Positions 46,096-58,700 of a stretch of 64,000 bases of DNA are shown piece after piece. Positions within the stretch are counted from its first letter, which is position 1; each line of letters starts with the position of its first letter. The notes below the pieces were generated by a model. That model searched no databases. It had not been told where the DNA came from and was given only the letters and a program-made list of their open reading frames with translations. Origin of the DNA: Cercis canadensis (taxonomy: Eukaryota; Streptophyta; Magnoliopsida; Fabales; Fabaceae); contig QAOA01005809.1 of assembly GCA_003255065.1 (NCBI GenBank), positions 357,999 through 421,998 on the forward strand. The letters are read 5' to 3'. A program made the translations under genes and the position numbers.

Positions 46096-47469
46096 ACTAA
46101 AATATTGTTTTGATGGTCCCTCACTTTTGAACGCATTATCAGTTTCATCCATGAGTATAAAGTGTTCTCAATTTCGTCCCTGATTCATTTGTTTCGCTTT
46201 AATTAAATCCTTACGTCCAACTACCATCTAAATGAGTAACGAAAATGCTTATTTGGGCTGTTAAATGGTGATGTGTCACCGTCAAATGCCAAGTCAGACA
46301 CCCCACTTATCAAATTAATCACACCAATGGAACTCAAAACGGTATCATTTCCAATCATATTCTTCATGATAGCTCCACCATTGATGACCTATCACCTGCG
46401 TCTCTGGGAATCTCCATTGCAGCAATATTGTCCTTTCAATATCTGACCAGCGATGCAAGATGTTTAGCTGAATACACCATCATATTGCAAGGCCCGACAA
46501 AGCCTTAGAACTACCTTCTTGTTCTCGTTCCTCCAAGGTTTTGTTTTCCCCTTTTTTCGAATGAATATTTATTCTTTTATGGAATATATAGGTTTGCTTC
46601 ACCTTAATGCTTTTCAATTAATGTGCACTCATGAAGCTAAAAACAAAATTTGAATTTTGAATTTGGATGTATATATTTCATTTGGAGTTGTTGAGTTATT
46701 TCAGAACCTATTTAGTTAAGGGTCTTCCCGGTGTTTGTGAACCCAAACCCAGCTCAAGGGTTTTACTTCTTCGATCCCATGAATATGAGTCTTCCTGCCA
46801 CCACCAATGGCAGCTGCTCCAACCAATGCTGCAGCTACTAATGCCACCACCAATACAGTGTCGCACTCTAACAGAGCAAGAGCACAAGTTTCCCAAAGCT
46901 CTCCAATTGTAAGTGTTTGTTGTCTATCAATTCGTGTTAATGGAACTTTCTGCTAGTTCTTGATGTTTCCAATTAAGTGCTTTTTGAGTTGGGTCTCAAA
47001 ATTCTTTACTTTTGTCTTCAATTTTTCATTTTGATATAGTTTGGTTTCTGGGATTATATACACGCAAGAGAGTTAAAGACAGAGAGAGAAAGAAGGAGGA
47101 AGACGAAGCTAAAAGGAGGGTGGTGTTTGGTTGAGTCTTCTAGGCCAAAGTCCAACTGTTGCTGATTGGTCATCAATGGCGGAGTGCAGCAGCTATCTGG
47201 GCAGCGTTTTGCCCACTTATGAAACGGTATCGTTTTGAGATCAACTAGTGTGATTTGGCAAGTGGGCTCTCTGACTTGGCAAATGACTATAGCATATCAC
47301 CATTTAAAAGGCCAAATCAGCATTTTCGTTACTCATTTAGACGGAAATTGGATGGAATGATTTGATTGAATCGAAACAAATGAGTCAGGGACAAAATTGA
47401 GAATGTTTTGTACTCAGAGACGAAACTAATAATGGGTTCAAAAGTGAGGGACCAAAACAATATTTTAGT
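46096..47469 (+). mobile_element. Pack-MULE-like element carrying a host gene fragment
   Basis: Long terminal inverted repeats: 46096-46350 and 47222-47469 (complement), both starting ACTAAAATATTGTTTT and both ending near the motif AACGGTATCRTTT. The 870-bp interior encodes no transposase but includes an exon of a REVEILLE-type MYB gene (46731-46908). TIRs of about 250 bp indicate Mutator superfamily. A 9-bp target duplication could not be found, so the class call rests on TIR length and gene capture. Confidence 0.75.
46731..46908 (+). pseudogene. Captured first-exon fragment of a REVEILLE (LHY/CCA1-like) MYB gene
   Basis: The plus strand reads FVNPNPAQGFYFFDPMNM, the N-terminal signature of RVE6/RVE8/ASG4-type clock-associated MYBs. 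An Ala/Thr-rich run follows. In another frame comes LTEQEHKFPKALQL, which corresponds to WTEQEHDKFLEALQL at the start of the SHAQKYF-type MYB repeat. The exon stops at the donor CCAATT|GTAAGT, as in the parent gene, and intron-like DNA follows. A deletion has removed the part between (about VRKPYTITKSRES) and shifted the frame, and the MYB Trp is lost. It cannot encode a working MYB. Confidence 0.8.
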
Positions 47470-47616
47470 CGTAGTTATAGTGTTATCATAATTGTATTAT
47501 TTTGATATATTATAATAGTATTATTAACAACTTAAATATATGATCTTTTCCATATTAAAGCTTCTTGAAAATATATATAAATATACATTGTAATGTAAAT
47601 ATTCTACATCTAGCCA

Positions 47617-47653
<37 letters not shown>

Positions 47654-48368
47654 AAATCTTTGTCGTTTTTTTCAGTTTTGATTTTTTTGAACGGTTTGGT
47701 TAGCTTTGTTCTTCACCCCTATTTATGGGTAGGTAGACTAAAAAGGAAAAGTATTTTCCATGCATTTATTTAATTTATTGTCCATTTTATCAAATCATAA
47801 ATTCTATTTTAAACTATAATTAGAATTAATTCTTCTTCTTTTTTTTCAGAAATAGAATATTTACATTACAATGTATATCTATAACTCCCATATGAGGAAG
47901 AGCAAACATTTAAGCTGCTAATAATGGCACTACAATAACACCAATAATCGACCAAGAACAAGCACGCTGCCAAGGTTTGATCTTAGGTCTTGAGCACTTC
48001 CTCAACCTTGAAGGTTAGGTACATGACCAATTGAGCTATTGCTCATGGTCAATTAGCATTACTTCAACCCTCGTATAGATGAGTTGTCTTCATAATTGCA
48101 GTAAAAAGTAACTATTCATATATAAAAAAAAATACTTCAGATATGAAAATTTAAAATCTTCCATATATGAGAAAACTTTCATCTATGCCATGCATTTCTT
48201 TCTCATGATTTAAATAAGCCAATTATGACGTAGATGTCAAAATTTTCATACATGGTAACACATAATTAAGGAAATGGTGATTAAATAACCTTTTATTTAA
48301 TGAGGACCCATAACATAATCTTCGTATATTTGTTTTTGGTGGTCGTGGTGTTATTATAATAGTATTAT
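47470..48368. other. AT-rich spacer with (TA)n microsatellite
   Basis: A (TA)n run lies at about 47620-47651. 47468-47600 resembles the flanks of the MuDR-like and Helitron elements (48340-48368, 61349-61440 and 63929-63964). No gene is seen. Confidence 0.6.
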
Positions 48369-49639
48369 AGCTTATTGGCAATTTTGGTCCCTCATTTTTA
48401 CCAATTCCTATGAGTCAGTCCCTCATTTCTAAAAGTGAACAATTTAGTCCTTATGTTTTGTTAAGTTTGACAGTTTTAGTTCTCTCGTTAGTCAACCTAA
48501 CTAACAACATACTAACGTGGCATAGAGAATTAGTTTTTTTTTTTTTATTGTTATTATGCTGATGTGCCATAGAGAAAGTAATCTTTAAATGTTAAATCAT
48601 CATTTAAGAATAATTAAGTCATAATTAATAGAAAAAATGAGTTTTTTTGTTAAATAATCATTTTAGATTTTTTCATAAAATTCAAGAAAATAAAAAAAAT
48701 TATGGACTTAATATGAAAAAATATGAAATTTTTTTTTACATGTCTTACTTGATCTAAAATTTATTTTTGAGAAAATTCTAAAAAAAAAAACCCTTCAACT
48801 ATACCTTATGTGCAATTTACCCCCAAAACTTTAAAAACATAAAGAATAGCTCATTGAACTTTGAAAATGTGTAAGAAATACCCAATGACCAAATGGTCGT
48901 CCATTAATGGACGGAAATAAGCCCGTGCCACACACATGTTAAGTTTAAAACCTTAATTTCCCAAAAAAAACTCATATTATATAAAGTTTATTTTGTTAAT
49001 TGTACATGTGAGTGGCACATGTTCTCCATCATCCCTCTCCCTCAACGTTGTGTTTCACTACAAGAAAATTATCATTTTCTCACGGAAAAAATCCATGAGA
49101 AATGGTGAAAAAGTCTGTGAGAATATTGTTTCTCACAGACTTTCTCATAGACTAATAGGCGAGAGAAAAACATGTGTGACAAAGGTATTTTCTCACAAAC
49201 AAATTAATCTGTGAGAAATTTCTCACATAATTTCTCATGGATAAATATTTATTACGCCTAAGAATATCTCACACGAAAGTCGTGGATTTTCTCACAGATA
49301 GTTATTGTGAGAAAATCCATGAGAAAAACATTTCTAAATAAATTCTTTTTTTATTTTTTGAATTATTTTTCTAAAATAATAATTTATTTTTTCTAAACAT
49401 TTAATCAAATTAATAAACAAAATTAAATGAAATGTAACTAAATTTTATTAATAAAAAAAAATTATACAATCAGCATTAGTCCTCCTCGTCAGTGTAGTCA
49501 GTTGTGTCATCCTCAGTGGCGGGCTACAGGGCCGAACCAGATCTTGGATGCTACTGGTATAATTGTCCTAGTATAGAGGTGAACGCCTCAAGTGAAATGT
49601 CGCTCCCATCTAGTGCGTCAGCCACTGAGTGAAGGCGAG

Positions 49640-50939
49640 TCATCTCCTATTGCATGCACGCCATCTGGGACAGGACCTCAAACAAGGCTGCATCCAGCTA
49701 CTGGGAAGGTTAGGTAGGCTGTGCGGAGGGGAGTCCAAAACACAAGCCTCGGAGCCCAAGTTATAAACCCGACCCTTCTTATTCTTTCTATCGACGACAT
49801 CATGCCATATTTCTATGTCGTCGACAGAATAAGAAGAGGACCCGGCCTGGCTCTCAAACTGACATCTCCCAAACTCAATTTCCATAGATAAATGCATTAG
49901 GTTAGCATTAGAATTAATACATGTAATTACTCACATAAAGAGTTAAGAATAATTTAATAATTACATAAGTAGACTCTGCATTTTGATGTAACCAACCCTT
50001 AGTAGAGTTGTGCTGGAGATGACAGAAAACCTCCTGAGCGTTGGGCTCTTTGCCTAACTCCTTCGTCTACAAAAAATATAAACTGTTAGTAAATATAAAT
50101 TGACTCTATTAATTAAAAAAAATTATGTTATTAAATAAAAAACTTATTAGCCTCCATTTATGCTTGGAGACAGTGATAGAGTCACCTCTGTGAAATGTTT
50201 GTCCTTGATCTAAGGAACGGTTCTTCTTGTTCTTCTTAGAAATGGTCATATACTCCTAAGAGGCATGTACAGCTTAGAGGGCCTCAAGTACCGCATTAGA
50301 TAATCAATCGCCCTTGCTCTTCCCGATCCTGATTTCTTGGAAATAGGTGTGAATGTTGTCTGAGCACTTAAAGAGTCAGACCTTACAAATCTGGCTCTCG
50401 TACTGGGGCTCCCAGACACATCTCCTCTGCAATAGAAAACAAAATGTCAAATTTAGTAAACATGTATACCAAAATGTTAGTAAATAAAATTAAATCAATT
50501 ATTTCTTACTTTAAACTTTGTCCATTAGAGTTCTTTCACCTTATTAGAAACTAAGGTAAAGTCCGACCAAGGCTGCTCGCACTTCGACTTGTAGACAACC
50601 AAAAGTACGTTCATGGGCTCCTTGGAAAGGTAAAAGCTGAAGGAAAAAAAAAACATAGTTAATTGTTAAGTAATAGAAATAAAGTAATAAAAAATTCAAA
50701 TAATAAATACTAAAATTAACTTACTCATTCCTCCCGTGTGGCATAATAACTAGCCGATTATCAAACAATCGGGAGCCCGGTCGTGAAGAGTCCAAAATGG
50801 ACGGACTCATGTGAGACGACCCTACAGCTGTCGACGATGCCAAGCCTGGGGTCACAGCTCTTAAGCACCCCTCCCCTGTTGCAGTGGGCGATGAGGTGCG
50901 TGTCAACCCCAAGGCCGGCATGAACATAGACAAGGCCAA
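49640..50939 (-). pseudogene. CACTA-encoded plant transposase-like protein (Ptta/En/Spm, PF03004 type)
   Basis: Recognisable exon pieces on the minus strand, in order, are MPHGRNE (50740-50721) and VYKSKCEQPWSDFTLVS (near 50580). Then come HRGDSITVSKHKWRL (near 50180) and ELGKEPNAQEVFCHLQH (near 50060). A C-terminal part with SYSVDDIEIWHDVV lies at 49897-49640. The order and motifs match the Ptta/En/Spm transposase family. Several stops are present. Confidence 0.75.
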
Positions 50940-51099
50940 CTCGGTCTGAGAAGGCTAAGCAACAGTCTTGCTTCTGTCCCTCTTTGACAGCAGCTTAGCT
51001 GTGGGAGATGACCATCTCGAGTGGTCTAACATCTATTATACAATTTAAATAAAACCAATGAAAATGTTAGAACAATAAAAGTTGTAATTCTTAAAATCA

Positions 51100-51870
51100 A
51101 ATCTAAACCCTAAAATACTAAGTCCTAAACTATAACCTCTAAATCTCAAAACTTAAACACTAAATACAATCGCTAAACCCTAACCCTAAACCATAAATAA
51201 AAATTTGGACAAAGTCTCCACTAAAACTTGAAATTCTAAGAATTCAAAATCTTACACAGATACACAAAATCACAATCACAAAATTATAATTTATTCTATT
51301 ACTAAAAATTACATAGCAGTAGAGTTAAAAATTATACAACAATAGAAAAAATTACAAACATATTATATACCGACATTCAAATAATTCAAAAAAAATAGTA
51401 ATTCTTAAAGTCAACCCTAAACTCTAAACCTAAACCCCAAAACCCAAAACCTCTAATCCCAAACCACTAAACCCTTAAATCATAAATTTCTAACCCCTAA
51501 ATCCTAAGCCCTAAAACCCAAACCCCTAAACCCAAACCCCTAAACCTTAAAACCCTAGCCCTTAAATTCTAACCCCTAAAACCCTAAAATCTTAGCCCCT
51601 AAATCTAACCCTAAACCTCAAACCTAAACTTAAAACCCTAAATTTTAATCTCTATCCCTAAACCCTTAAAACTTTCATAAATCCCTAAATAATTAACCAA
51701 AAATTGGGCAAAGTCTCCTTTAAAAATTGAACATTCTAGAAATTTAATATTCTACATAATTCATCAGAAACACAAACCCTAAATTACAATTTTTTCTAAC
51801 ATACATAATTATATAGTAATTGAGGTCAAAACTTACACAACAGTTGAAAAAAATACAAAATTATTTCTAC
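51100..51870. repeat. Degenerate telomere-like (CCCTAAA)n tracts in a duplicated block inside the CACTA element
   Basis: Two CCCTAAA-rich tracts (about 51105-51200 and 51415-51680) are each followed by the same kind of sequence (AAATTTGGACAAAGTCTCC at 51200, AAAATTGGGCAAAGTCTCC at 51700). A block of about 500 bp is thus duplicated. The telomere-like units are imperfect (CTAAACC, CCCTAAAA, CCTCAAA) and lie inside a transposon. Confidence 0.8.
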
Positions 51871-52805
51871 ACCATTCAAAAAATTCAGAAAAAATTCAAG
51901 AATAATTCAACATCAAGCATATAACAAAATTTAGTTCCTAATCGTAACAAATGATATATATTTCATTATCAATTTCACTACCTATCAACCTACACTATTA
52001 AGCTACATCTAAAATAACTCCTACACTATCTAAAATAAGCACATACACTGTTAAACATCTAAATCCTATAATATTCATGGTAATTGGCTCAAATAACTTA
52101 CAAAAAATGCATAAAAATTCAAAGCTAATATATGAGTATAGGAACCTACCTCAATGAGCAAAAAACTAAAAATCTGAATCGATAGAGTCGGAGTAGAAGA
52201 TTTGCGCTGCAAAACCCAAGCTCTGGAGGCTAGAATGGGGCTGATTTGCTCCGAGGAAAAATAGAGGATGGCGGAGAATAGAGGAGAAGGAGAAAATGGA
52301 AAATGGAGAAAAAAATTCAAATTTTAAGTGAAACAGTGTGTACCGATTTCTTGCAGACTTTCTCACAGAATTTCTTACAGCGTTAACAATCCGTGAGAAA
52401 TTCTGTGAGAACTTTCACATTTTCTCACGAACTTTGTCTTTGAGAATAGTCAACGCATTAATTGTCATAGTTAGGGCACCATTTCTCATAGACTTTCTCG
52501 CTAATTTTTCTTGCTATTCACTTGTCCGTGAGAAATTCAGTGAAAAAATCGCAACAGTCACTTTCTGTGAAAAAATCTATGAAAAATGTCTTGATTTTCT
52601 CACAGATTTTTTGTTCGTGAGAAAATAGCAATTTTCTTGTAGTATTTTTGAAAGGGGAAATTTCACATAAATCCCTAGCTTAAACTACAAATTGGGTTAT
52701 TGAGCTCCACTGGAAGATCGAATAGGGAAATAGAAGAAGGGGAAAGTCTGTAGAATCTTGGGGTTTCAATTGTCTAAAGATTTTGAAGCTTGTCCCAAGT
52801 GAATA

Positions 52806-53160
52806 ATGTCTTCGAGAATTATTAATTTTGGAGAGACGTCTGGAATTTATAGTGAAGATGTGCAGAGATGCCACTGTGAGATTCCATGTCGTTTACGAAG
52901 TTCGTGGACTGAAAAGAACCAAGGCTAGGAGATTTTCTAGTTGTAGTTGATATGGATCAGCCAATGCTTACAATTACTTCTGCTAGTATGATCCTATTAT
53001 CAGTAAGAGAGAAGAAAATGTGTTGAATTCTTTAGTGAAGAATAACACGGAACTAACAGAGGAGCCAAAAGTGCAAAAAGGCAATGTGAAGAAGTTGTGC
53101 ATGATGCTTGCAATAACATGGATAATTAGCTTTGGACTAGTGATAAAAAGGTTGATGTAG
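52806..53160 (+). pseudogene. GRF zinc-finger ORF carried by the MuDR-like element
   Basis: ATG at 52806. The frame reads FGETSGIYSEDVQRCHCEIP then RLRSSWTEKNQG, the start of the zf-GRF domain (CxC...P.RL..SWT..N.G). A one-base insertion after this Gly shifts the frame; the rest is readable in the next frame (YGSANAYNYFC, YDPIISKREENVLNSLV). It ends in a hydrophobic segment LAITWIISFGLVI and stop at 53158-53160. Plant GRF-finger proteins of this layout usually end in one membrane helix. It starts just inside the left TIR and points towards the transposase, the arrangement of mudrB in maize MuDR. It has two further stops, so it is decayed. Confidence 0.8.
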
Positions 53161-53710
53161 CATAGTTTATTTACAATTGATGGTGTAATTTATTATGTGT
53201 TTTAAATGCTTTGATCCATGAAATGTTGATGTACCATTGTGCGATGAAAATGAAGTATTGCTAGTGTAATTTTGTTCATGAAGTATTGTTTTCCAGAGAC
53301 ATACTATCATCAAACAACTTGGTAGGGCATGATTAAATTAACAATATAAACCAATGTACTTAATGGCAACAGAACAAAATGTGTCCAATAGAACAAAATT
53401 GGTCCAAAAAAATCAGAAAGAGCTTAGCAATATTACAATATCATTCATCATTGATATTAACAAAAAAAATTAGATAATGTCAACTTGGGTCACATATATT
53501 AACCAAAAACCCAAATTCTATGTGGGACCATAACAAAAAGACAACAAATGGTTTAGTAATGGCCAACCAAATTCTCAAAAGCCACAATATGAATGACATT
53601 TTTTAAAAAAGCAACAAAAAGTACACACAATTGCTACTTGTTAGTCTCGCTCTTCTTTGATCCTTTCCACTAGCTTCTCCCATGTAGGTTTAATCTGTCA
53701 TTGCTACTCG
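53161..53710. other. Spacer between the GRF ORF and the transposase 3' end
   Basis: AT-rich intergenic DNA between two convergent genes of the same transposon. It probably holds both 3' UTRs. No ORF is seen. Confidence 0.5.
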
Positions 53711-55785
53711 TCAAGTGGGTGGTTGAGTCATAAAGATTCTTCCACCAAACAAAGTTTTTTGCCTTCTTGAAGCATGTGCATCATTTGATGGGGTAGTAGC
53801 AGTACTTGATTGACTTTGTACAACAGCTACAACATGTGTTGAGGGGTTGGTAGCAATTAATTCACTTGGTGCATTTTGGGTTGTAGACTTCTTTTTTCTT
53901 ATGATCTGTTATGAAAAATGGAAAGAAATATGAGGAAAAATTAGATAAAAAAATATTAAAGAAATTTTCGAAAAAAAATTGGCTCACTCACAGGATTGTT
54001 AGTTGTAGGCTTCTTTTTATAAATCCTTCTGTTAGGGTTGAGGGGTCCCTTGCAAGTGCAAGTATTATGGTCATATTGGTCACAGTTGCCACACTTCATC
54101 CTTGTTCCAACCCTACTAATCTTGGTAGCATTTGTGGGCTCATCAAGTTGCCTCTTTCTATTCTTTCATGGTCTGCCTATAAGAGTTCTACCTAATATGG
54201 ACAGTACAAGCTCATACTCAGTACTTGGCCATTCATCTTTACTAGGTATAGGGTTAAGCATAACCCCATATGTTTTCAGAAATGTCTCTTTTGTGAAGCA
54301 CTCATCAACATAACTTTATGGTTGTTCTCTTTGTGCATAAATACAATTAACAGCATGACCATATGGGACCCCTATGATGTCTCAACTCCTACATGAACAT
54401 GATCTAGCCACCAAGTCCACAACTCTTCTCTGATCTTGCCAATTATCCACTTTAAACTTTCCAACCTTATTCATATGACATATATAGTGAATGGACTCTG
54501 ACTTGGATTTTTCAAGTTGTGCTACTATTCTTTGACAAATGGTACTAGTGTACTTCTCCATGTTTGCTTTCTTTGTTGCAAACATTTTTATCAGTATCCT
54601 CCTTATGATCTACATCATAGTTATGATAGGCTTGTCCCTTGCAAGCAACACATAAGAATTAAATATCTCTAATAGATTATTTTGCAATGCCACAGACTTG
54701 GCTTTTAAACTGAATGCATACATTGGCCATGTTCTAGGATCTTTCTTTGCTAAAAAATTTGCAGCATGGTCATTTAGTTGGCGAAGCTCTTACATATGGA
54801 ATTTGTATTCTGCTAGTTTTGTTGCCCTTGCAGCATTCCAAAGACACTCTTTGAATGTTTGGCCTTTATACCTCAACTTGAAATTGACATATAAATGCCT
54901 CACACAGAATCTATGCTCCACTTTCATCTTAGCCAAAATATCTTTTAAGCTCTGCATAGTAAAGCAAATTAAAGGCAATCATTATGAATTTAAAAGTAAT
55001 AATTAAGGCTCCAATAAACCAAATTAATTATTAATACAAGTCCTCACCTTCTACTGGGCAGACATAAAGATCCAATCATGTTCATCAACAGGTCTAATGT
55101 CAACTATCAGTAGCTCTAAGAATCACTCATATGTCTCTTTAACTTTTGCCTCACACGTTGCATATGCAATAGAGAACATGTTGTTATTTGCATCCCTTGC
55201 CACAACAACCAATAACATGCCACTCATCCCAACTTTAAGGAAACATCTATCTAGATGTATGAAAGGCCTGCAAAATTACATCCATCTCTTGCTAGCATCT
55301 AGACATACATACAGTCTCTGAAAATGGTGTTTTTTCACCTTCACCTTCACCTTCATTGTAGAACCTGGGTTATACAACAAAATTACTGCACAATACCTTT
55401 ATAATAGAGCATATTGCTCATTGTGAGTTCTTTCCAACTTCTATTGTGCAATTTTATTGGCTCTGTATACTTGATATCTTGACACAAAAGTTGAGTAATA
55501 TTTCACAACTTGATTTATGAATGTTTCATTCTCTCATTTTTCCTTGTTATCTCATATGTGATCTTGGTATTTTCTAGACAGCCACCTAAAATTTACTTTT
55601 TTGTTGTTGTTTTTCTAGCCACACTCATTGTACTCCTGATTTGATTATGACTTTATTTGGAAACTAGTGTCTTCTTTGTTCCTTAAAGTAAACATCTTTT
55701 AGCCACACTTTCTCTTGCATTGTACTAACTCATTTTTAATATACATAAAATCAATAACATTCTCTATGCAGTATTGTTTCAATAC
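53711..55785 (-). pseudogene. mudrA-type transposase, catalytic and C-terminal part
   Basis: From the 5' side: ENVIDFMYIKNELVQCKRKC (end of the MuDR DNA-binding region), SRKYQDHI, then the DDE core with FIHLDRCFLK and LLVVVARDANNNMFSIAYAT. Next are EHRFCVRHLYVNFK and WNAARATKLAEYKFHM. The SWIM finger follows at about 54410-54360: its CSC is present, but the Trp codon is now a stop and the third ligand (CGH in relatives) is Tyr-Gly-His. A CCHC-like KCGNCDQYDHNTC follows near 54080, and the tail ends with TGA at 53713-53711. Multiple stops make this inactive. The N-terminal part lies at 58898-59840, separated by a long-LTR insertion. Confidence 0.88.
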
Positions 55786-55790
55786 ATCAT

Positions 55791-58700
55791 TGTCACAATG
55801 TATCTAAAGGTAGCTTTGACGTGAATGGCGGACTTAGAAAAAAATATTAGTTTTCTAAAAAGAAAACTTGGAGTCGCTACTAATTGTATTAAGAAAATGG
55901 GAAATAATTGAAAAACTTTTTTTTAATTAATTAAAAAAATGATCTGAGAACCAGAGAAGGTTTGAGAGTCAGTTGTACATGGGGAATGTATTAGGCATCC
56001 TACAACACCCGTTTAAAAGACGGTTACCTGAAATTAATTATGCGAATAATAAAATGGCAAAAAATGTTCTTTATTCATCTCTCGAATAATAAACTATATA
56101 AGTAAATAAGAATACTAACAACAAATTTAAACATGAAATGCATACAACTAGCGTGCCCTAAATTCTTCCACATGTTCATCGCATATGGCCCCCTTTCGAT
56201 GTAGCACTTATCCTTACCAAGGAACGATAAGGTGGGCCACCTGATATGTAGATGGATCGTCTTATCCCTTCATGTTAGATAAGAGGCCTATGGATACTAA
56301 GCGAACAGTCATATTCCTAAATGCTATGCAAATGTATGATATTAAGTATTACAACACTTGTCCTTGTCCAATAGAAGATGGGTACATAATTGAAAAATGT
56401 AATCAAAATAAACAAAAGCTTTCTGAGCCTCCGAATCGCCTTAGGGTTTTGCTAATGGCCCAAAAATTATGACTCCCTCTCACATGGAACACACATTAGT
56501 TGGTTCTAAATAAGAAATTAAAGTTCACATATGCATAAGCAATTGAATAACCATAACACATCACAATAAATGAAAAAATAAAGCAATGAACATGTTAACT
56601 TATAGTGAAAAAGTATACAATACTAAAGCACATGTGGTAGCCATTAAGAATCAAAATAAAATCATGAAAATGACATACAAAGTAAGGTAAAAATATTTAG
56701 TTAAATAGGACAATCAACATACACTCCTAATTAGCATGTAAATAGTTCTAAAAAGAAAGAAATGACAGTAAGTAAACACAAAGAAAAATAAAGAAACATA
56801 GAACAGCAAAGATAGAAAACAAAACATAAAACATGGGAAACTTGTAAAAAAATATGGGAATGTATGTCAATGCGATTTGACCCCAAAATTTTACTTGACA
56901 TAGAAAAACATCTTAGGGTTCTAAATAATCAAAAATCATACAAAAATGAGCTCTTTAACTCAACTTATGGCCAAAAAACAGAACATTGCCAAAATCAACT
57001 AACAATTTCACAGTACAGTTAAAATATTAATTNAAATTTTACTTGACATAGAAAAAAATCTTAGGGTTCTAAATAATCAAAAATCATACAAAAATGAGCT
57101 CTTTAACTCAACTTATGACCAAAAAACAGAACATTGCCAGAATCAACTAACAATTTCACAGTACAGTTAAAATAGTCATTTTAAAATTAAAACTATGAGA
57201 AAATGAGACATGAAAAAAAATATGAAATTTATCTACATTCAAGATATGCATCTTAGAGTTCTAACAAGACAAGAACCATGTCATTTAGGGTTGTAAAACG
57301 GAAGTTATGGTCAAAAGACCGACCACTGCCAATGTTAGATTAACAATTTCACAGTACAGTTAAAACAGTCATTTTCAAATTAAAATTGTAAGCACATTAT
57401 ACATGAAAAAAAATATTAAATTTATACTCATGGAAGATATTCATCTTAGGGTTCTAATAAGATAAACATCATGTATTTTGGGGTTGTAAAACTGAAGTTA
57501 TGGTCAAAAAATCAACCACTGCCAGTGTTGGACTGACAATTTCACAGTACAGTTAAAACAGTCATTTTCAAATTAAAACTGTAAGCACATTATACATGAA
57601 AAAAAAATATTAAATTTATACTCATGCAAGATATTCATCTTAGGGTTCTAATAAGATAAACATCATGCATTTTGGGGTTGTAAAACTGAAGTTATGGTCA
57701 AAAAACCAACCACTACCAGTGTTGGACTGACAATTTCACAGTACAGTTAAAACAATCATTTTCAAATTAAAACTTTAAGCACATGAAACATGAAAAAAAA
57801 AAATATGAAATTTATGCACATGCAAGATATGTATCTTAGGGTTCTAACAAAAGTAAAATCTCATGAAAATGTTGTGTATAGCTTGAGTTATGCATGAAAC
57901 ATCACACAAAGACCAATGTTGGGCAGGATTTACAAATTATGCTCTAATGAAAAGTATGAATAAATCATGACGTAATACATACTCAAATAATGAATCTAAG
58001 ACACTTAATTCATGTCATAATCTCAATAACTAAATAAGAGACATAAAAACTTTAGAAGCAAAGCTAAATTCAAGCATAACATCATACATGCATTTTATCA
58101 AACACTTTAAAGGCACAAATCAATATTCAAAATCACTTGTAAAAAGAGCTTTAAAGTCATTCAAAATTAATAAAAATACATGTGAATATGCTCCTAAGTC
58201 ATATTATAATCATTTAAAAAGCTAATTTCAACTAAAAACATGCATAATCAAGCCTCTAAGAACCAAAAAAATGTAGTTACAAAAATTATATATGAGTTCA
58301 AGGAGTTAAGAAGTGGAAGAAAGTCATTACCCAATTGAAGCTTTCTAGTGTTAAGAATCAAAGTGGATAGTCTTTCAACCTTCAAAAATCTATGCAAACT
58401 CATAGGTTCAAGCTTCAATTTCTCCTAATAGGTGTTGTTTTGCCTTATCTAAATTAATGGAACATGTGAAGGGAATGAATAATGATCAAAATAAACTATA
58501 AGAAATTAAAAAAATTGAATGAGAGCTTAGAAATCAAAGATTTAATGGAGAGTGTGGGAAATAGATGAAGAAGGAGAGGAGAGGATGAAGAATAAAAATA
58601 TGTTCCCTTTTTCCCAAAGTGGCTAGGGTTCTCCTCTTATAAATGGAGCATAACTAAAAATAGGTCTTGAGTTTGGGTGCTCTACTTGGATTAAGATATT

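Larger units (their letters stand above)
49056..52644 (-). mobile_element. CACTA (En/Spm) element inside the left TIR of the MuDR-like element
   Basis: It begins CACTACAAGAAAATT and ends AATTTTCTTGTAGTA (the terminal G is mutated to A). TTT flanks both sides (49053-49055, 52645-52647), the 3-bp duplication of this superfamily. Both ends carry many copies of TTTCTCACAGA / TCTGTGAGAAA in both orientations, the subterminal repeats that transposase-binding proteins use in En/Spm. It encodes a Transposase_24-type remnant but no TnpD-type DDE transposase is seen, so it is non-autonomous. Confidence 0.92.

Noticed and set aside
51100-51700. A true chromosome end or interstitial telomere from chromosome fusion
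   Set aside because: The CCCTAAA units are imperfect and lie wholly inside a CACTA element with a clear TTT duplication.
56880-57860. CRISPR-like array
   Set aside because: Units are long, adjacent, without unique spacers, and in a plant LTR-like element; this is an ordinary tandem repeat.
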